From Arachis hypogaea (lineage: Eukaryota; Streptophyta; Magnoliopsida; Fabales; Fabaceae): a DNA stretch of 64,000 bases. This document shows positions 1 to 12,200 of this stretch, piece after piece. A program made the position numbers and the translations under genes. The stretch lies in contig NC_092050.1 in the NCBI RefSeq assembly GCF_003086295.3, positions 151,224,699 to 151,288,698 of the forward strand, read 5' to 3'. The notes under the pieces were generated by a model. That model worked only from the letters and a program-made list of their open reading frames with translations, searched no databases and was not told the origin of the DNA. Numbering within the stretch: the first letter of the stretch is position 1; every line of letters begins with the position of its first letter.

Positions 1-1183
1 TATATAATATAATGATTACCATAATAGATGTGCTTCATATATATCAACATACTATTTCATTTACCATTGAATTTTATCTGAACTTTATTTACACTGGAAT
101 TCGTATATGATTCGGTAATAACTAAACACTATGTTGATCAAGAATCCAATAATAACTATATTCCATACAAATGAGCTTATTAATTATTATATCTCTAAGA
201 GTCTAGAACACATGCTTTCTTAGCTTATTACCATTGGTGTTTAAACTATATTATTATATATTGATAGATTGAGTACCTAACTAAATTATCTTCTACACTA
301 ACCGAATCCAATGGATTGATATTTTCAAAACCTTAACTTATTAATTAAAAACAATAACTTTTGCCTATATTGTATAAACTCATCATTTCTTATATAGACA
401 AAAACTAACATATTTGTCAAAATTATGCAAAATTTATATTATATTTTCTGTTTTTCATGCTTTTTTTTCATATTGCCCCTTTGATAATACCTAGTATTCC
501 ACCAAAAATAAGTTGAAAAAATGTTAATATCATGTTTCAGAGGGAAAACATATTTATTGAGTTCCTTTGTTTAATACTAAATACATAATTTTTAAAATTA
601 TTATATTCTAATTAACCAATAATTTAGTCTCATTCTAATGATTCTATTAGAGTTTTTTTTATAACAATAAAAAAAAAAAAAAACAAAACATATTGGTGTT
701 ACAAGATAAGTCACACTGAGTCATTGAAATGAAAGCACTACCCTTTCTTCCCTATGCAGAGAGATAACATATATATTAGAATAGTAGTCTTCATTATATG
801 TTGTTTCTATAGACATTAATTATATATTGCTTGATTGGACGTGAAATTAATGAGAAAAACTTATAGCTTAATAATTACTATGATTAGTTACTTGCCACCT
901 AATTTTTCTCTTACCCAATGCTAACATAATGTGTGGCAATTGAGTTAGATTTTCTAGAAACAAAATTACAATTAAGTGATCTCAGCATTGCCTCAGATAT
1001 GTCCTTAATTATACTAATATTCATACCCACAGCCCAATAGGTTTATTTCATTTTTCTTTTAGTTTTCTTGGATTTCTTTGCTAGTTTGATACAAAAACTT
1101 TATATTTAGAAACATTAAATAATCTGTTTATTAAAGATACATACATATAGAGGAGATGATGTTAAATACTTAAATTAATATAA
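1..1183. other. AT-rich non-coding stretch left of the MITE
   Basis: I see no coding exon here. The sequence is AT-rich with homopolymer A and T runs (a long A run near 671-683). If the HKT1-like exons at 2206-3420 belong to a full gene, this could be intergenic DNA or part of a long first intron. No HKT exon 1 is present on either strand. Confidence 0.6.
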
Positions 1184-1325
1184 GGTAAAAACTCAGATGA
1201 AGCCGACTTTACGTAAAGTTGATATCTGAGAGTCGTTAGATGAAAATTTAGTCAAATCAATCAAATCATTTAACAGTTCTCAGGTATCAACTTCACGTGA
1301 AGTTGACCGTACCTGAGTTTTCACC
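1184..1325. mobile_element. Mutator-type MITE with 9-bp target-site duplication
   Basis: A 142-bp non-coding element. Its ends are inverted: GGTAAAAACTCAG on the left and the complement of GGTGAAAACTCAG on the right. Palindromic blocks of the CTTCACGTGAAG type lie inside each arm. It is flanked by an identical 9-bp direct repeat, TTAATATAA, at 1175-1183 and 1326-1334. A 9-bp duplication is typical of Mutator-superfamily elements. The sequence looks like the abundant peanut MITE family I know as AhMITE1; that name is from memory and unverified. Confidence 0.85.
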
Positions 1326-1334
1326 TTAATATAA

Positions 1335-2171
1335 TGCATATATCATATTATTAGCTTTCTCCTTAGGACAAATGAAGAATATTCAAGGGTTTCTTAGCTT
1401 TCTTCATCAACTAGATAATGACCAGACCAGATATCCCTAGTAAATTATTATTGTGTGCTAATCAACAAGATCTATAACCTTAGCTTCCTTTTCACTGCAC
1501 TTAGCAATATTCCACACTAGATTCGGTTATAGAACCTTTTTTTCCCCTTCTTTTTTCTTTTTCTTTTTTTGCTAAAAGCATATGAGAGCAAAAATATTAT
1601 GGATATATTCCTTTTATTTTCTCTATTGATTGTTTTGCATAAATTCTATCCTCCCACTTATATGGAATTGGAATATATTTTTAGATTTGGTGAGTCAGTA
1701 TTAGAATATATCTAAAGGAGCTTACTTAAGATATGATTATTAACCATACGTACATAAATTTATCAAAATGGTCAATATTCAGTTTGTGAAATTAAGGCAG
1801 TGGGAATTTTATAAATTATCTTGAAAATCTCACTCTTGATCATGATTTCTTTTTTAAAAAAATCAAAATTGATAATGCAATAATTTTAATTGGCTTTTCA
1901 AGAATCAAGAAATATATAAAACTATGAACATGTGGAGGGGTTTTTTTCAGGTTAATTAAACTTATAATAATAATAATAATAATAATAAGAGAAATGTTAG
2001 GTAAACAATGACTATCTTGAATAACACGAACAACCACCAATTAAATAAAAATACAATACAACATAATTTAATACTATTAATTAAATTTATTCTTTTAACT
2101 CTATTAATTCACATTGTTCACACATTGTTCAAAAAAATTGTTGATTACTTATACTTTTCCTAATAATAATA
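1335..2171. other. AT-rich stretch with no gene seen
   Basis: No exon is recognised. An ATA/ATT trinucleotide tract lies near 1960-1988, and a sequence around 1990-2110 with several TTGTTCA/TGAACAA-like words may be a decayed MITE, but I could not find clean ends. Similarity to the intact HKT1 gene begins only at about 2172, a few tens of bases before exon 2. Confidence 0.5.
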
Positions 2172-2205
2172 ATTTGATATTGATTGTTATGGGTATGGAA
2201 ATCAG

Positions 2206-3420
2206 GTACCTTCCACCATACACAACATTCTTGCCCATAATGGACCACGAGACCGAAAATGATGCCAAGAAAGACAAAAGAAGGCTAGTGGAGTGCCTTG
2301 TGTTGTCTCAACTTTCATATTTGGTTATTTTTATTATTTTGATTTGCATCACTGAGAACAAAAGCCTGAGAGAGGATCCTCTCAACTTTAATGTTTTGAA
2401 TATCACCATAGAAGTCATCAGGCATGCCACTTTTATTTCTTTTCTCTCTTCACTTATATATATATTCTTTCTCAACTATTAATATTTTTTTTTATTGAAT
2501 TGATTCCTTTATTTTTTTTTTATATTATCTAATCAATTTTAAATGGTTATATTAAGTTATCCTGAACAACCCATTTTTACACTTTATTTGGATTATAGTA
2601 TAATATTTGTCATTTTAATCATTTGCATACTAATTTAAAATAATATTGATTATAAATTTTTATTTACTAAAATATATTTATTTGATAACTCAGTTACTAA
2701 TTCTTAATTTTTAGATTAATTATTTATTGTACTTAAAATTATATTGAGAGAAGTTGAAAATAACATAATGAACAAAATATAAAATACAAAAAAATTGAGT
2801 AAATTACACTAGCCTCTTATTAAATTTGACGATAATAATATAAATTTTTTAGTTCAACTGGACAGCTAATTTTTTTTTATTCTAAATTCTATATTCTAAA
2901 TTTTAAATCTTAAAATTTAAATTCTAGATCTTAAATCATAATTTTAAACTCTAAATTTAAAAAAAAATTACAATAATAAATTAATTAATATTAACTAATA
3001 AAAATTAGTTCCTATTGCTTATTAATTATCTTGTCATGCCTATACAAAATTATAAAGAAGACCATTGTAACACAGTTTATAAAACACAGGGGAAATTAAA
3101 TGTTACCTAACTTAAATAATATCAGAGAAAATTAGTGTTTATATATATTTCTACAAATTAAGAAATATTATGATAAATAATACCAATTAACAAGTATTAA
3201 AAATTGTTTTGAATTGTGCAGTGCATATGGAAACGTAGGTTTCTCAATGGGATATAGCTGCGGAAGGCAATTGAAAGCGAATGGTAGTTGCAAAGATTTA
3301 TGGGTTGGATTTTCTGGGAAATGGAGCAACAAAGGCAAGTTCATCCTTATTCTTGTCATGTTCTTCGGAAGGCTCAAGAAATTCAATATGAAAGGTGGCA
3401 AAGCTTGGGACCTATCCTAG
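2206..3420 (+). pseudogene. HKT1-like sodium transporter paralogue, exons 2 and 3 only
   Basis: Exon 2 (2206-2421, 216 nt) and exon 3 (3222-3420, 199 nt, ending TAG) match the intact HKT1 gene at 26237-28959. Exon 3 is identical by eye. Exon 2 differs at only a few positions, and those I found are silent. The exons encode the segment after the third pore loop, the fourth pore loop ([14 protein letters not shown]) and the C-terminus. Intron 2 is 800 bp and uses the same unusual AG|GCATGC donor. No exon 1 occurs in the 2.2 kb upstream, so this is either the 3' end of a paralogue whose first intron runs out of the window, or a truncated tandem duplicate. Unlike the intact copy, it keeps what looks like its native 3' flank, with AATAAA at 3531-3536. 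The reading frame is open, so calling it a pseudogene rests only on the missing exon 1. Confidence 0.8.
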
Positions 3421-3530
3421 CTAATATATATAGCACACCACAATTTAATTATTAATTTGCTCCAACAATTGCCACATACGTTATCATAATCATCATAATA
3501 TTATACTATATACTCGTTTATGGTGGAATC

Positions 3531-3536
3531 AATAAA
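3531..3536 (+). terminator. Polyadenylation signal AATAAA after the HKT1-like exon 3
   Basis: A canonical AATAAA lies about 110 bp after the TAG of exon 3, followed by T-rich and GT-rich DNA. It fits a real 3' UTR for the partial HKT copy. The downstream flank of the intact copy is unrelated from a few bases after its stop. Confidence 0.5.
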
Positions 3537-6500
3537 GAGCTTCTAGAACTTGTACGAGATTTTGTGATAGTGATCCTAGACCTTGTATAGTTGCACAACG
3601 TCAGATTCCATGTAAAGTAGTAAAAGAAGCATCTCTATTTACTCAACTTGTATGTCCTAGTTTTAATGTCCTTTTTCTTTTTTCTTTTTTTTTTTTGTCT
3701 TTTTTCCACAAAACTTCTCCTCTTGTAAAAATTAAAACAAAAAAAATATGTGTGGAATGCATAGCATGTATGATTTTTCTACTCAGCTATATATATTTAT
3801 TTCTATGATGAAAAGACATTTTAAAAGCAAAGAAATTAATACTTTAATTATTAATTAACCTCTGATGGTTATCAGTGGTTAAGGGAAAGGGGGTTGAATC
3901 TTAGCCTCTTTTTGTTTATTAACACTTGCTGTCCTTTTAAAGCGTTTCAGGAGATATTTCTGCTTTTTGTCTCGTCACTGGTCAAGAGACTTTTTCTTTT
4001 TGTCTCGTAATCAATGAGGAGATATTTTTCAATTTTGTCTCCTTCGAACAGAATCAGAATTTGAATAGAGTAGAGAGAGAAAATCACACACAGAAGAATC
4101 CTAGTTCAGCTGCTAAGTGCAGTACACCCTACATCCAGTCTCCATCACAAAAATGATGGAATTTCACTATAATCATCATGATTATATACAATAATTCTCC
4201 CTAGAAACTACCCTTCCTATTCGGGACAAGTCCAGAATCTAACCCTAATCCTAAACTTGACTTGGTCACCTATCAAGCTTTCAACTGCTAAGTGCTAACC
4301 CAACTTACAAGGGGATTCCCACAGAATCATGAAATACAACACAGATGTACAAAGGACTTCTAGGATATCTATGACTTTTTTCTTTTAATTTTGTATACTC
4401 TGCCTTTTTCCGCTCTATGGCTTTTTCTTACAAACCTCACTGTTTGCCTTTTTCCATGAAACTTAAGACAGACAAAACTAAACAGAAAAATACAAAATGA
4501 AGAACATTGAAGGAGGAGAACTTCTGTTAGTTTAGGTAGCTATGAGAACTCTGTGCTTTGCACTCTTGACTCCTTGCTTCAAGCTCTGGTTGTTCTCCCT
4601 TATTTATAGAAGGGGAAGCCTCCACGGTTGAAACTATTGAACTAAGCTAAACTTCTTCTTCTTCAAACAAAAACCGGTTCGACCAGAGAGAGATGAGAGA
4701 AAACCGAATGTAAAACTCAACATGCAATTATTTCTATGTCTTTCCTTCACACCAAGCTTCATCAATTCGGGCCTTCCATCTTGACTTGCTCTCTAAGACG
4801 GATTTCTGGCCCTTGATGAGTTCTTGATGATGACAGCTCTTCCTGCTCTTATCCTCTGCCTCATCTTCCACGTAGCTACAGTAGCTACCTCCTGTAGTGG
4901 TTGAGCAAAGGAAGAGACGAGCCATGCCTCCAAGGATCTTCTTTCTCTGACCGAATGGATCTCCACCATTTTTGGTCATGGAAGGCTTGAGATTACTTCA
5001 CCACATCTTGCCTTTTGTGGTAAAAATCTCAGCCACACCATACTTCAAATTTTCTTTTTCTTGATGCCATCATCACAATGGCCTTACTACTAGCTTCTTC
5101 TTCTTTCTGATAGTTTGCCTTAGCTTTCATATTTCCTCTGTGAAGTGACCGAAAGTCTGAGAGAGAAGAAAGAGAAGAGTGAAAAAGGCTTCCAAATGAA
5201 CTAAAGAAGGAAATTAAAATCTATTACATTTAATTAAAAATCCACTTTCCTTTCTTTCCTGCCTTGTAACGTGTAGCACACATTTAATTGCCATCAAATC
5301 ACTTTTGCATTTTTTCTCTTATGTTACCAAGGCAATTAAGGTTATTTCATAAAAATTTGAATTCCAACTAAAGAGAGAGAGAAGTAACCAAACAAAGCAT
5401 GCAGATTTTCCTCCTTCTTTCTTTTCAATTCGGGCCAATCCTTTTAGTCTTTTACCAAAGAAATAATTTGGACCTGCTTCTCAATTATCTATCCCAACTA
5501 ATACATTACTAATTCAGCCACATATATTAAACCATTTTTGTACCAAAGTTAAATTCTAATTTCACATTGGGCTTATTAATTGTTTCTTTTAGCCCAAACC
5601 AAAATCTGCAAGCAACAAAAATTTTGATTAGCAAATATGAATTAAAATTCAAATTAATAATTTTATAATTAATAATGTTTGATCATCATCAATTTAATTT
5701 GAAATTTTTCAAACTCATCAACCTCATTTATTATTATAATTTCCAATTTGTAAAAAATAAATTAACAAATATATTAGTGCCTATTAATAAACTAATAAAC
5801 CACAAATTGCTCTATTTAATTTACAAGCTTGATCAAAATTTCCATTACAAAAATCAAGAGGTTCGTTGTTTCATATACACAATTTTATTCAATTCGCCAT
5901 TAAAAAAAAAGTATTTTTGAAATTATATCAAAGAATTAGCCACTTATATAAGATAACTAACGTTAAAAATATCAAAATTATTGTTGATTTTATCATTGGA
6001 CTAAAAACCTCAGTAAAATCCACTCTCTTTATTTGATGATTAACCAATAATGCTACTAAAAGAGTTTTGTATCTAGTAATATTTGCTAGTGGACTCTTTT
6101 TTTATTACAAATACCCACTTTGAGCCAATTATGATGCTATTAGAGCATTTTCACTTTTTCACAAGAATATATATCTAACAGCAGTGGAGTTTTTTTTTTT
6201 TTTTTTTTTTCACTTTTAAGTTTCTGTCAACAAGAATGTGGCTTTTTTTTTTCTCATTAATTTTTTAACATCAACTTCTATTATATTAACTTGCATTTTT
6301 TAGCGGGGCATATGATGACTGGAAAATAAAAAATATGTTAACTAAAGTAAATATTTAAAACTTGTTAAGTACGTAGATAAAAACTTACAATATTAATTAA
6401 AAACATAAAAAAAAAATAGAATACATTTTGATTGCCACTGCTAGAGAAAAATAATTATATCACTTTGTTTGCTTAGTTTAGAATAGTGCTAGCATCTTTT

Positions 6501-6925
6501 GTTGAAGATTTTAAAGGGATTTGATAGCTCTTAAAAATCAAACATTATTTAATTATTGTAAAAAAAAAAGGGTACAAATGGATTTTTTGGACTGAATAGC
6601 ACTATCAATTTATACAATAAAAATTTTCAAATTCATTTTAGAATTCTTTTTTTTTTGGACTTGATTGTGTTTTTTTTTTCTGTGTTCAACGTGGGCTGCT
6701 TGCAGCGGCTCTTATTTATTTCACTCCCACATTTGTGTTCGGCTTATTCAATGAAATTTTCATTCAGGAACAGGAAGAAAAGCCACCGCTCAAAAATTAA
6801 AAAAATAAAATGACTAAAATAAAATGGAGAAGAAATACTAATTCCTAAACCGGTCCAAAAAGATAAAAATAAAAATACTCCCTAACATCCCCTAAGGAAA
6901 TGCTAAATTTTGGAGTTTCATGTAG

Positions 6926-6984
<59 letters not shown>

Positions 6985-7174
6985 AATTTAATCAAATATT
7001 TTTTTATTTATATTTATGTTTTAATATTAATAAAAAATTATTTCTTATTTTCTTGTTTTATTTCATTCCAATTAAACAAGGACTTAAACTAAAAATTAAA
7101 AAGTGCAAATAGTTGTTGAATTTGTGTGTTATTGGCACTTGGGATTTTATTTAATTATTTTGCTATCACACTTT
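3537..7174. other. Repeat-like, AT-rich intergenic DNA
   Basis: No convincing gene. About 3855-5450 is less AT-rich than its surroundings and reads like non-coding repeat DNA, with recurring words such as GTCTCGT and GAGACTTTTT. It holds only an 81-codon minus-strand frame (4734-4979) with no recognisable domain. The rest is AT-rich with long T tracts (about 6189-6210). I could not define element ends or target-site duplications here. Confidence 0.5.
6930..6981. repeat. (TA)n microsatellite
   Basis: An uninterrupted TA dinucleotide tract of about 50 bp. The 70-codon plus-strand frame across it, with an Ile-Tyr repeat, is an artefact of the microsatellite. Confidence 0.95.
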
Positions 7175-7179
7175 CTCCT

Positions 7180-7488
7180 TGAAAGGTATCATAAGCCAGC
7201 AGAGAAGGTGAAAAAAATCAGAGAGTCTGAGAGTTTTAGAGAGGAAGAGAAGAATTGTTATTGAGCATATTCATCAAAACTAACTCAGAATACAATGATA
7301 GTAATCACATATATAAGCAGAGGCAGAGTTCACTAACGAGTTTACTAACAAACTATGATAACTGGCATAACAGAAAGGTAGAGCAAGTTGGAAGTCTCCA
7401 GAGAAAGGGGGGATTTAACTGACTTAAGCCAGTTGGATTAACAGAATGCAAGCACACGTTTCACGTGCTACTGCTGCATCCTCTATCA
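7180..7488 (-). repeat. 3' LTR of the copia element
   Basis: A 309-bp long terminal repeat. Read on the minus strand it starts TGATAGAGG and ends CCTTTCA. It pairs with 11887-12195. The pol reading frame runs 28 bp into it, so its stop codon lies inside the LTR. Confidence 0.95.
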
Positions 7489-10400
7489 TGCCCCCGCAAA
7501 CTCAATAGTGCTGAATTTTTTAAATTCTGCACCTTGAGTTTGTCCTTGAAATGAAGGAACGCAGTGGAGGGGAAAGCTTTGGTGAAAGTGTTTGCAATTT
7601 GTACCGAACTTGGAACATGACTCACTTGGATAGCCTTGCTTGAGACACAATCCCTAACGAAATGCAGGTCTATCTCAAAATGTTTCGTCTTTGAATGCAG
7701 AATTGGATTTGCTGCTAGAAGTACAGCACTTTGGTTGTCACAATACGCCATAGGAGCCTCTTGAACTGACCACTTCAATTCTCCTATCAAGCCTTTAACC
7801 CAAATCAGCTTTGCTACTAAGTGTGCCAGTGCCCTGTACTCTGCTTCTGTGCTTGATCTAGCTACCACTCCTTGTTTCTTTGAGTGCCAAGAGACCAATT
7901 TATTTCCTAAATATACACAAAACCCACCAATTGACTTTCTGTCATTTAGATCACCAACCCAATCTGAGTCACAATACGCTGTTATTTTCATAGACGGATC
8001 CTTGTGCAGCTTGAGGCCATAGGTGGCAGTGCCACTAACATATCGTAGTATCCTCTTTACCAGCTTCCATTGTGATTCCAGTGGTGCTTGCATAAATTAG
8101 GCAACTTTGTGCACACTAAAAGCTAATTCAGTTCTGGTTACAGTTAAGTATTGGAGACTGCCTACCACTGATCGATATAAGTGGGGGTCGTCAAACTCCA
8201 CCCCCTAGCTTGAATCTTTAAGGATGATGGTAGTGGTGTCGAGCACGCTTTGCAGCCAGTATTAGTCCTCCATCATCAGTCTTGGTCACTTGAATGCCCA
8301 GAAAATAGTGCAACTCTCCCATATCTTTTAGTGCAAAGGCTGAGTTGAGTTTGTTAGTGACTGTAGTAATGACTTCTGATGAGCTTCCAGTTACAATTAT
8401 ATCATCAACATAGATTAGTACATAGGTGATTGAGGTGGTTATTTGCTGCACAAAGACTAAGACATCTTATTTGGTGGGAGAGAAACTGAGATCTTTAAAG
8501 GCTGAGGACAGCTTATGATACTAAGTCCTAGGTGCCTGCTTTAGGCCATAGAGTGCTTTAATGAGTTTGCAGACCATGGTGCTGTCATTTGAAACATAAC
8601 CTGGTGACTGCTTCATGTAAACATCCTCTGTGAGCTCACCATGTAGAAAAGCATTATTTACATCAACTTGTCGAATTGGCCAGTCTCTTGCTAGTGCAAT
8701 CGAGAGTATGATCCGAATAGAAGTTGGCTTCACTACTGGGCTGTAGGTCTCAGTAAAATTAAAACCTGGTCTTTGGGAAAACTCTTGTACAACCAGGCGT
8801 GCCTTGTATTTCTGCAGGCTTCCATCAGCATTGTATTTGACTCTATACACCCATTTACTGCCTATGGGCTTCCTGCCAGCTGGTAGTGGTACTAGTGTCC
8901 AAGTGTTGTTCTTTTTCAAGGCCTGAAACTTTGCATCCATAGCCTCTTTCCACCTTGGATCAGCTAATGCCTGCTGCACACTTCTGGGCTCGATACTTGC
9001 TTGGAAGGCTCTTGGTTTTAAGGTGCCAGTTTTGCTCCTTATAACCATAGGGTGATGGTTTGTTGCTACATTAAGAGAGTCAGAAGGGTTTGTGTCTAAG
9101 GTCCAGGGTAGTAGTGCTTCTGGGTCTGAGATGGGAACAGAGATAGGTATATCAGATTGGGCTGTATGTGAAGGATGGATGGAGGTGAGAGAGTTTTGGT
9201 TATTTGTGGCTGTGGTAGCAATGAGAGAGGGTGATGTTGGATTGTGTGTAGCTGATAGATATGGTTGGAATGGTGTTGGTAAGGTAGGGTCAGAGGAGGT
9301 GCAATTGGGAATTTGGTCATCTATGGCTGGGGAGGCATTAAGGGATGGTGACATTGAGTTGCTTGTAATTGACAGATTAGGTATAGGAGCAGGGTTTTTA
9401 GGTATGATGTGTAAAGGTGGTAGAGTTGAGAAGATGGATTCTTGAGGTTGCTTATTTTCAGTGTTGAACTCTGAACGTGGAACCTTGAAAGGAAAGGTTT
9501 CTTCATAAAAAATGACATTTCTAGAAATTATTACTTTGCCTGAGCTGGTTAGGCACATGTATCCTTTATGCCTGCTGCTATGTCCTAGAAAAACACATGC
9601 TGCTGATCTGAATTGAAGCTTGTTTTGGTTGTAAGGTCTTAGGTGTGGGAAGCATTGACAGCCAAATACTTTTAGGCTATCATACTGTGGTTTCTTGCCA
9701 AACAACTTTTCAAAAGGTGACATGTCATCTAGCACTGGTGTAGACAGAATGTTGATGATTTGAGCAGCTGTTGTAAAAGCATCCCCCCAGTATTTGATGG
9801 GAAGTGAGGCTGCAGCAAGCATGGTCAGTCCCATCTCAACCACGTGTCTATGCTTCCTTTCAGCCGTGCCATTTTGCTGATGAATGTGAGGGTAAGAGAA
9901 CCTGTGAACTATGCCTTGTTCATATAGTGACTTTGAGAGACTTACATATTCTGCTGCATTATCACTTTGAAACACTTTTAGCTTAGCATTCAATTGTAAC
10001 TCAGCCATGTGTTTAAAATGCATAAAAAATGATTTTAATTGAGCTCGACTTCTAATAAGGTATAACTAGGTATATCTAGAGTAGGCATCAATAAAATTGA
10101 CAAAGTAATTGTGTCCATTAGAAACAGAAAGTTGAGCAGGGTCCCAAATATCAGAATACACAAGCTCTAGAGGAGCATTGTAAGTAGACTCAGACTTGAG
10201 AAAAGGTAAAGTATGAGATTTTCCTATGCAACATAAACTACACAGAGACTTATTTGGTGAAATTGAAAGGTTACAGGATTTCAGGACTTTGGTAACTACA
10301 TTGGCTGAGGCATGCCCAAGCCTAGCATGCCAAAGCATGTATTTCTAGGAGTGTGCCTCGACTGAACTGATAAGTGCAGAGGGAGAATGATCAGTGTGTA

Positions 10401-11856
10401 GATTCAGAAGCCTATACATGCCTCTTGCCACATCTCCTTGTAGAATTACTTTTTTAGTATCCTGAGATTTAATAAAACAGGCATGAAAGTGAAACTCAAA
10501 GAACACATTGTTATCACAGCAGAATTGATAGACACTTAGTAGGTTCTTGGTTATATCAGGCACTAATAGTAGTTTTTGCATTATGAATTTCTTAGAGCTC
10601 AAATCTGTTTTGAAATATGCTTTTCCAATGCTATGAATTGCCAAACCTGAGCCGTTTCCAACTACAACTTGATCCGTGCCTTCATAGTTTTGCTTCTCAG
10701 TCACATTATTTGGATCTGCAGTAATGTGATGTGTGGCTCCAGAATCTGGATACCGGATTGAATCTTGAACCGTCGCAGGGTTAGCCAAAACACCACTCAA
10801 GTTTGCTTTTGGTTTTTCATCTTGTTGTTGTCTATTTTCATACCTCTCTCTGTACTGAGGCTGAGTGTATGAGAATTATTGTGCACTGTCATCTTCATAC
10901 ATGTGCCAGTAAGATCTTGCAGTGTGACTGAATTTGTTGCACAATTGGCATTGAGGCCTCTCTTGCATCATATTTCTTTCTTGACCTTGTTGTGCTCTTC
11001 CATAGCTTTGGTAATTCTGAGTTCTTGACCTTTCTGGATAGGTCTGTGGTGACTGCCTTCCTCCTCTAAAATTTTGAAATCTTCCTCTTCCTCTGAAATT
11101 ACCTCTGTAGCCACCTCTTTAGACAAAATTGGCTTGATAATTGTCTTGAATAGGTTGATGTGTATAGCTGGATTGAGCAACATTTGCTTGTATCAGGAGA
11201 TCTAGTTCAGGCTTCCTAAATCTTTCCAACATGCTTTCATGTGCAAATAGAATTGCTTCTAGCTCTCCTACTATGATTCCTTGAGATCTTATTAGAATTG
11301 ATGTGAGTACAGGTGCATAGTCTTCAGTTAGGCCATGAAGAATCGCATTTACATGTTCACTTTCACTTACTTTTTCTCCTACTGAGGTTAGTGCATCGAT
11401 CGTGCTCTTGATTGTTAGCACATAGTCATTCACTGAGGCACCAATCTTTGTGTTGCTGAGCTTATTCCTCAACTGTATTACCCTGGCTTTGACTTGTGAT
11501 GCAAAGTGACTCTCCAGCTTGTTCCAGATCTGGTAGGTAAAGATGCATCCAACCATTCGAGTTGTATATGGCTTTGTCATTGAGGCGAGTAACCATGATT
11601 TTAACAGCGTGTCTTGCTTCTTCCACCTCTAAAATTCTGGATTGCTTTCTCCATTTTCAAGAAGTTGCTGTGGAATTCTTGTTCCGATGATATGACCTAG
11701 TAAGTCATTTTCTTCAATCATTGCTTCAACTTGGTCCTTCCACTATAAGAAATTGTCATTGTCAAGCTTCATGTAGATTGGATTGGCTGTGAATCCTGGT
11801 GCACTTACCGTCGGAGCTGAGTGCATAGCAGGAACAGGATCATTTGACGTAGCCAT
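7461..11856 (-). pseudogene. Decayed copia gag-pol polyprotein
   Basis: The ATG at 11856-11854 opens a gag-pol frame that ends at 7461. In order it encodes a gag capsid region (about 11750-11120), a CCHC zinc knuckle near 10945, an aspartic protease with DSGATHH at about 10746, the integrase zinc region (LWHARLGHA then CSLCCIGKS, 10338-10230), the integrase core with the acidic residues in SDIWD, QSDNAAEY and TAERKH, RT with YVDD at about 8412-8401, and RNase H with TAYCDSDW and STEAEYRALA. At least six in-frame stops break it, for example after NFL early in gag, after DAYSRYT (10066) and after LKQAPRT (8521). The zinc knuckle has lost its last cysteine (Tyr instead). Two of the stops sit where relatives have tryptophan, and these together with the Cys-to-Tyr change are G-to-A changes, consistent with decay of a methylated element. 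It cannot make an intact polyprotein. Confidence 0.92.
7489..7500 (-). other. Polypurine tract of the copia element
   Basis: On the minus strand this reads GTTTGCGGGGGC directly before the 3' LTR. It is the expected plus-strand primer site and overlaps the codons for the Leu-Arg-Gly near the end of pol. Confidence 0.75.
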
Positions 11857-11874
11857 GGCTTGAGTGTAGAGCAA

Positions 11875-11886
11875 GCTCTGATACCA
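11875..11886 (-). other. Primer-binding site, initiator tRNA-Met
   Basis: On the minus strand, TGGTATCAGAGC follows the 5' LTR with no spacer. It is complementary to the 3' end of plant initiator tRNA-Met, the usual primer of Ty1/copia elements. Confidence 0.9.
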
Positions 11887-12195
11887 TGAAAGGTATCATA
11901 AGCCAGCGGAGAGGGTGAAGAAGATCAGAGAGTCTGAGAGTTTTAGAGAGGAAGATAAGAATTGTTATTGAGCGTATTCATCAAAACTAACTCAGGATAC
12001 AATGATAGTAATCAGATATATATGCAGAAGCAGAGTTCACTAACGGATTTATTAACAAACTATGACAACTGACATAACAGAAAGGTAGAGCAAGTTGGAA
12101 GTCTCCAGAGAAAGGGAAAATTTAACTAACTTAAGCCAACTGGATTAACAGAATGCAAGCACACGTTTCACGTGCTGTTGCTGCATCCTCTATCA
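11887..12195 (-). repeat. 5' LTR of the copia element
   Basis: A 309-bp LTR, equal in length to the left copy and about 93% identical by eye. It would hold the element's promoter on the minus strand. The adjacent CTCCT at 12196-12200 is the right target-site duplication. Confidence 0.95.
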
Positions 12196-12200
12196 CTCCT

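Larger units (their letters stand above)
7180..12195 (-). mobile_element. Complete Ty1/copia LTR retrotransposon
   Basis: A 5,016-bp element read on the minus strand, with two 309-bp LTRs (7180-7488 and 11887-12195) and a perfect 5-bp target-site duplication CTCCT (7175-7179 and 12196-12200). Next to the right-hand (5') LTR is a 12-nt primer-binding site matching the 3' end of plant initiator tRNA-Met. A G-rich polypurine tract abuts the left-hand (3') LTR. Internal order is gag, protease, integrase, RT, RNase H, the defining order of Ty1/copia. The short LTRs and compact body suggest an Ale/Retrofit-like lineage (inference). By eye the LTRs differ at about 23 of 309 positions, mostly transitions, so it is an old insertion. 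Confidence 0.95.

Noticed and set aside
6900..7112. Small Ile-Tyr-rich membrane protein
   Set aside because: The frame is produced by the (TA)n microsatellite.
9092..9445. 117-codon plus-strand frame in the copia element
   Set aside because: It lies opposite the linker between integrase and RT in pol and has no domain of its own.
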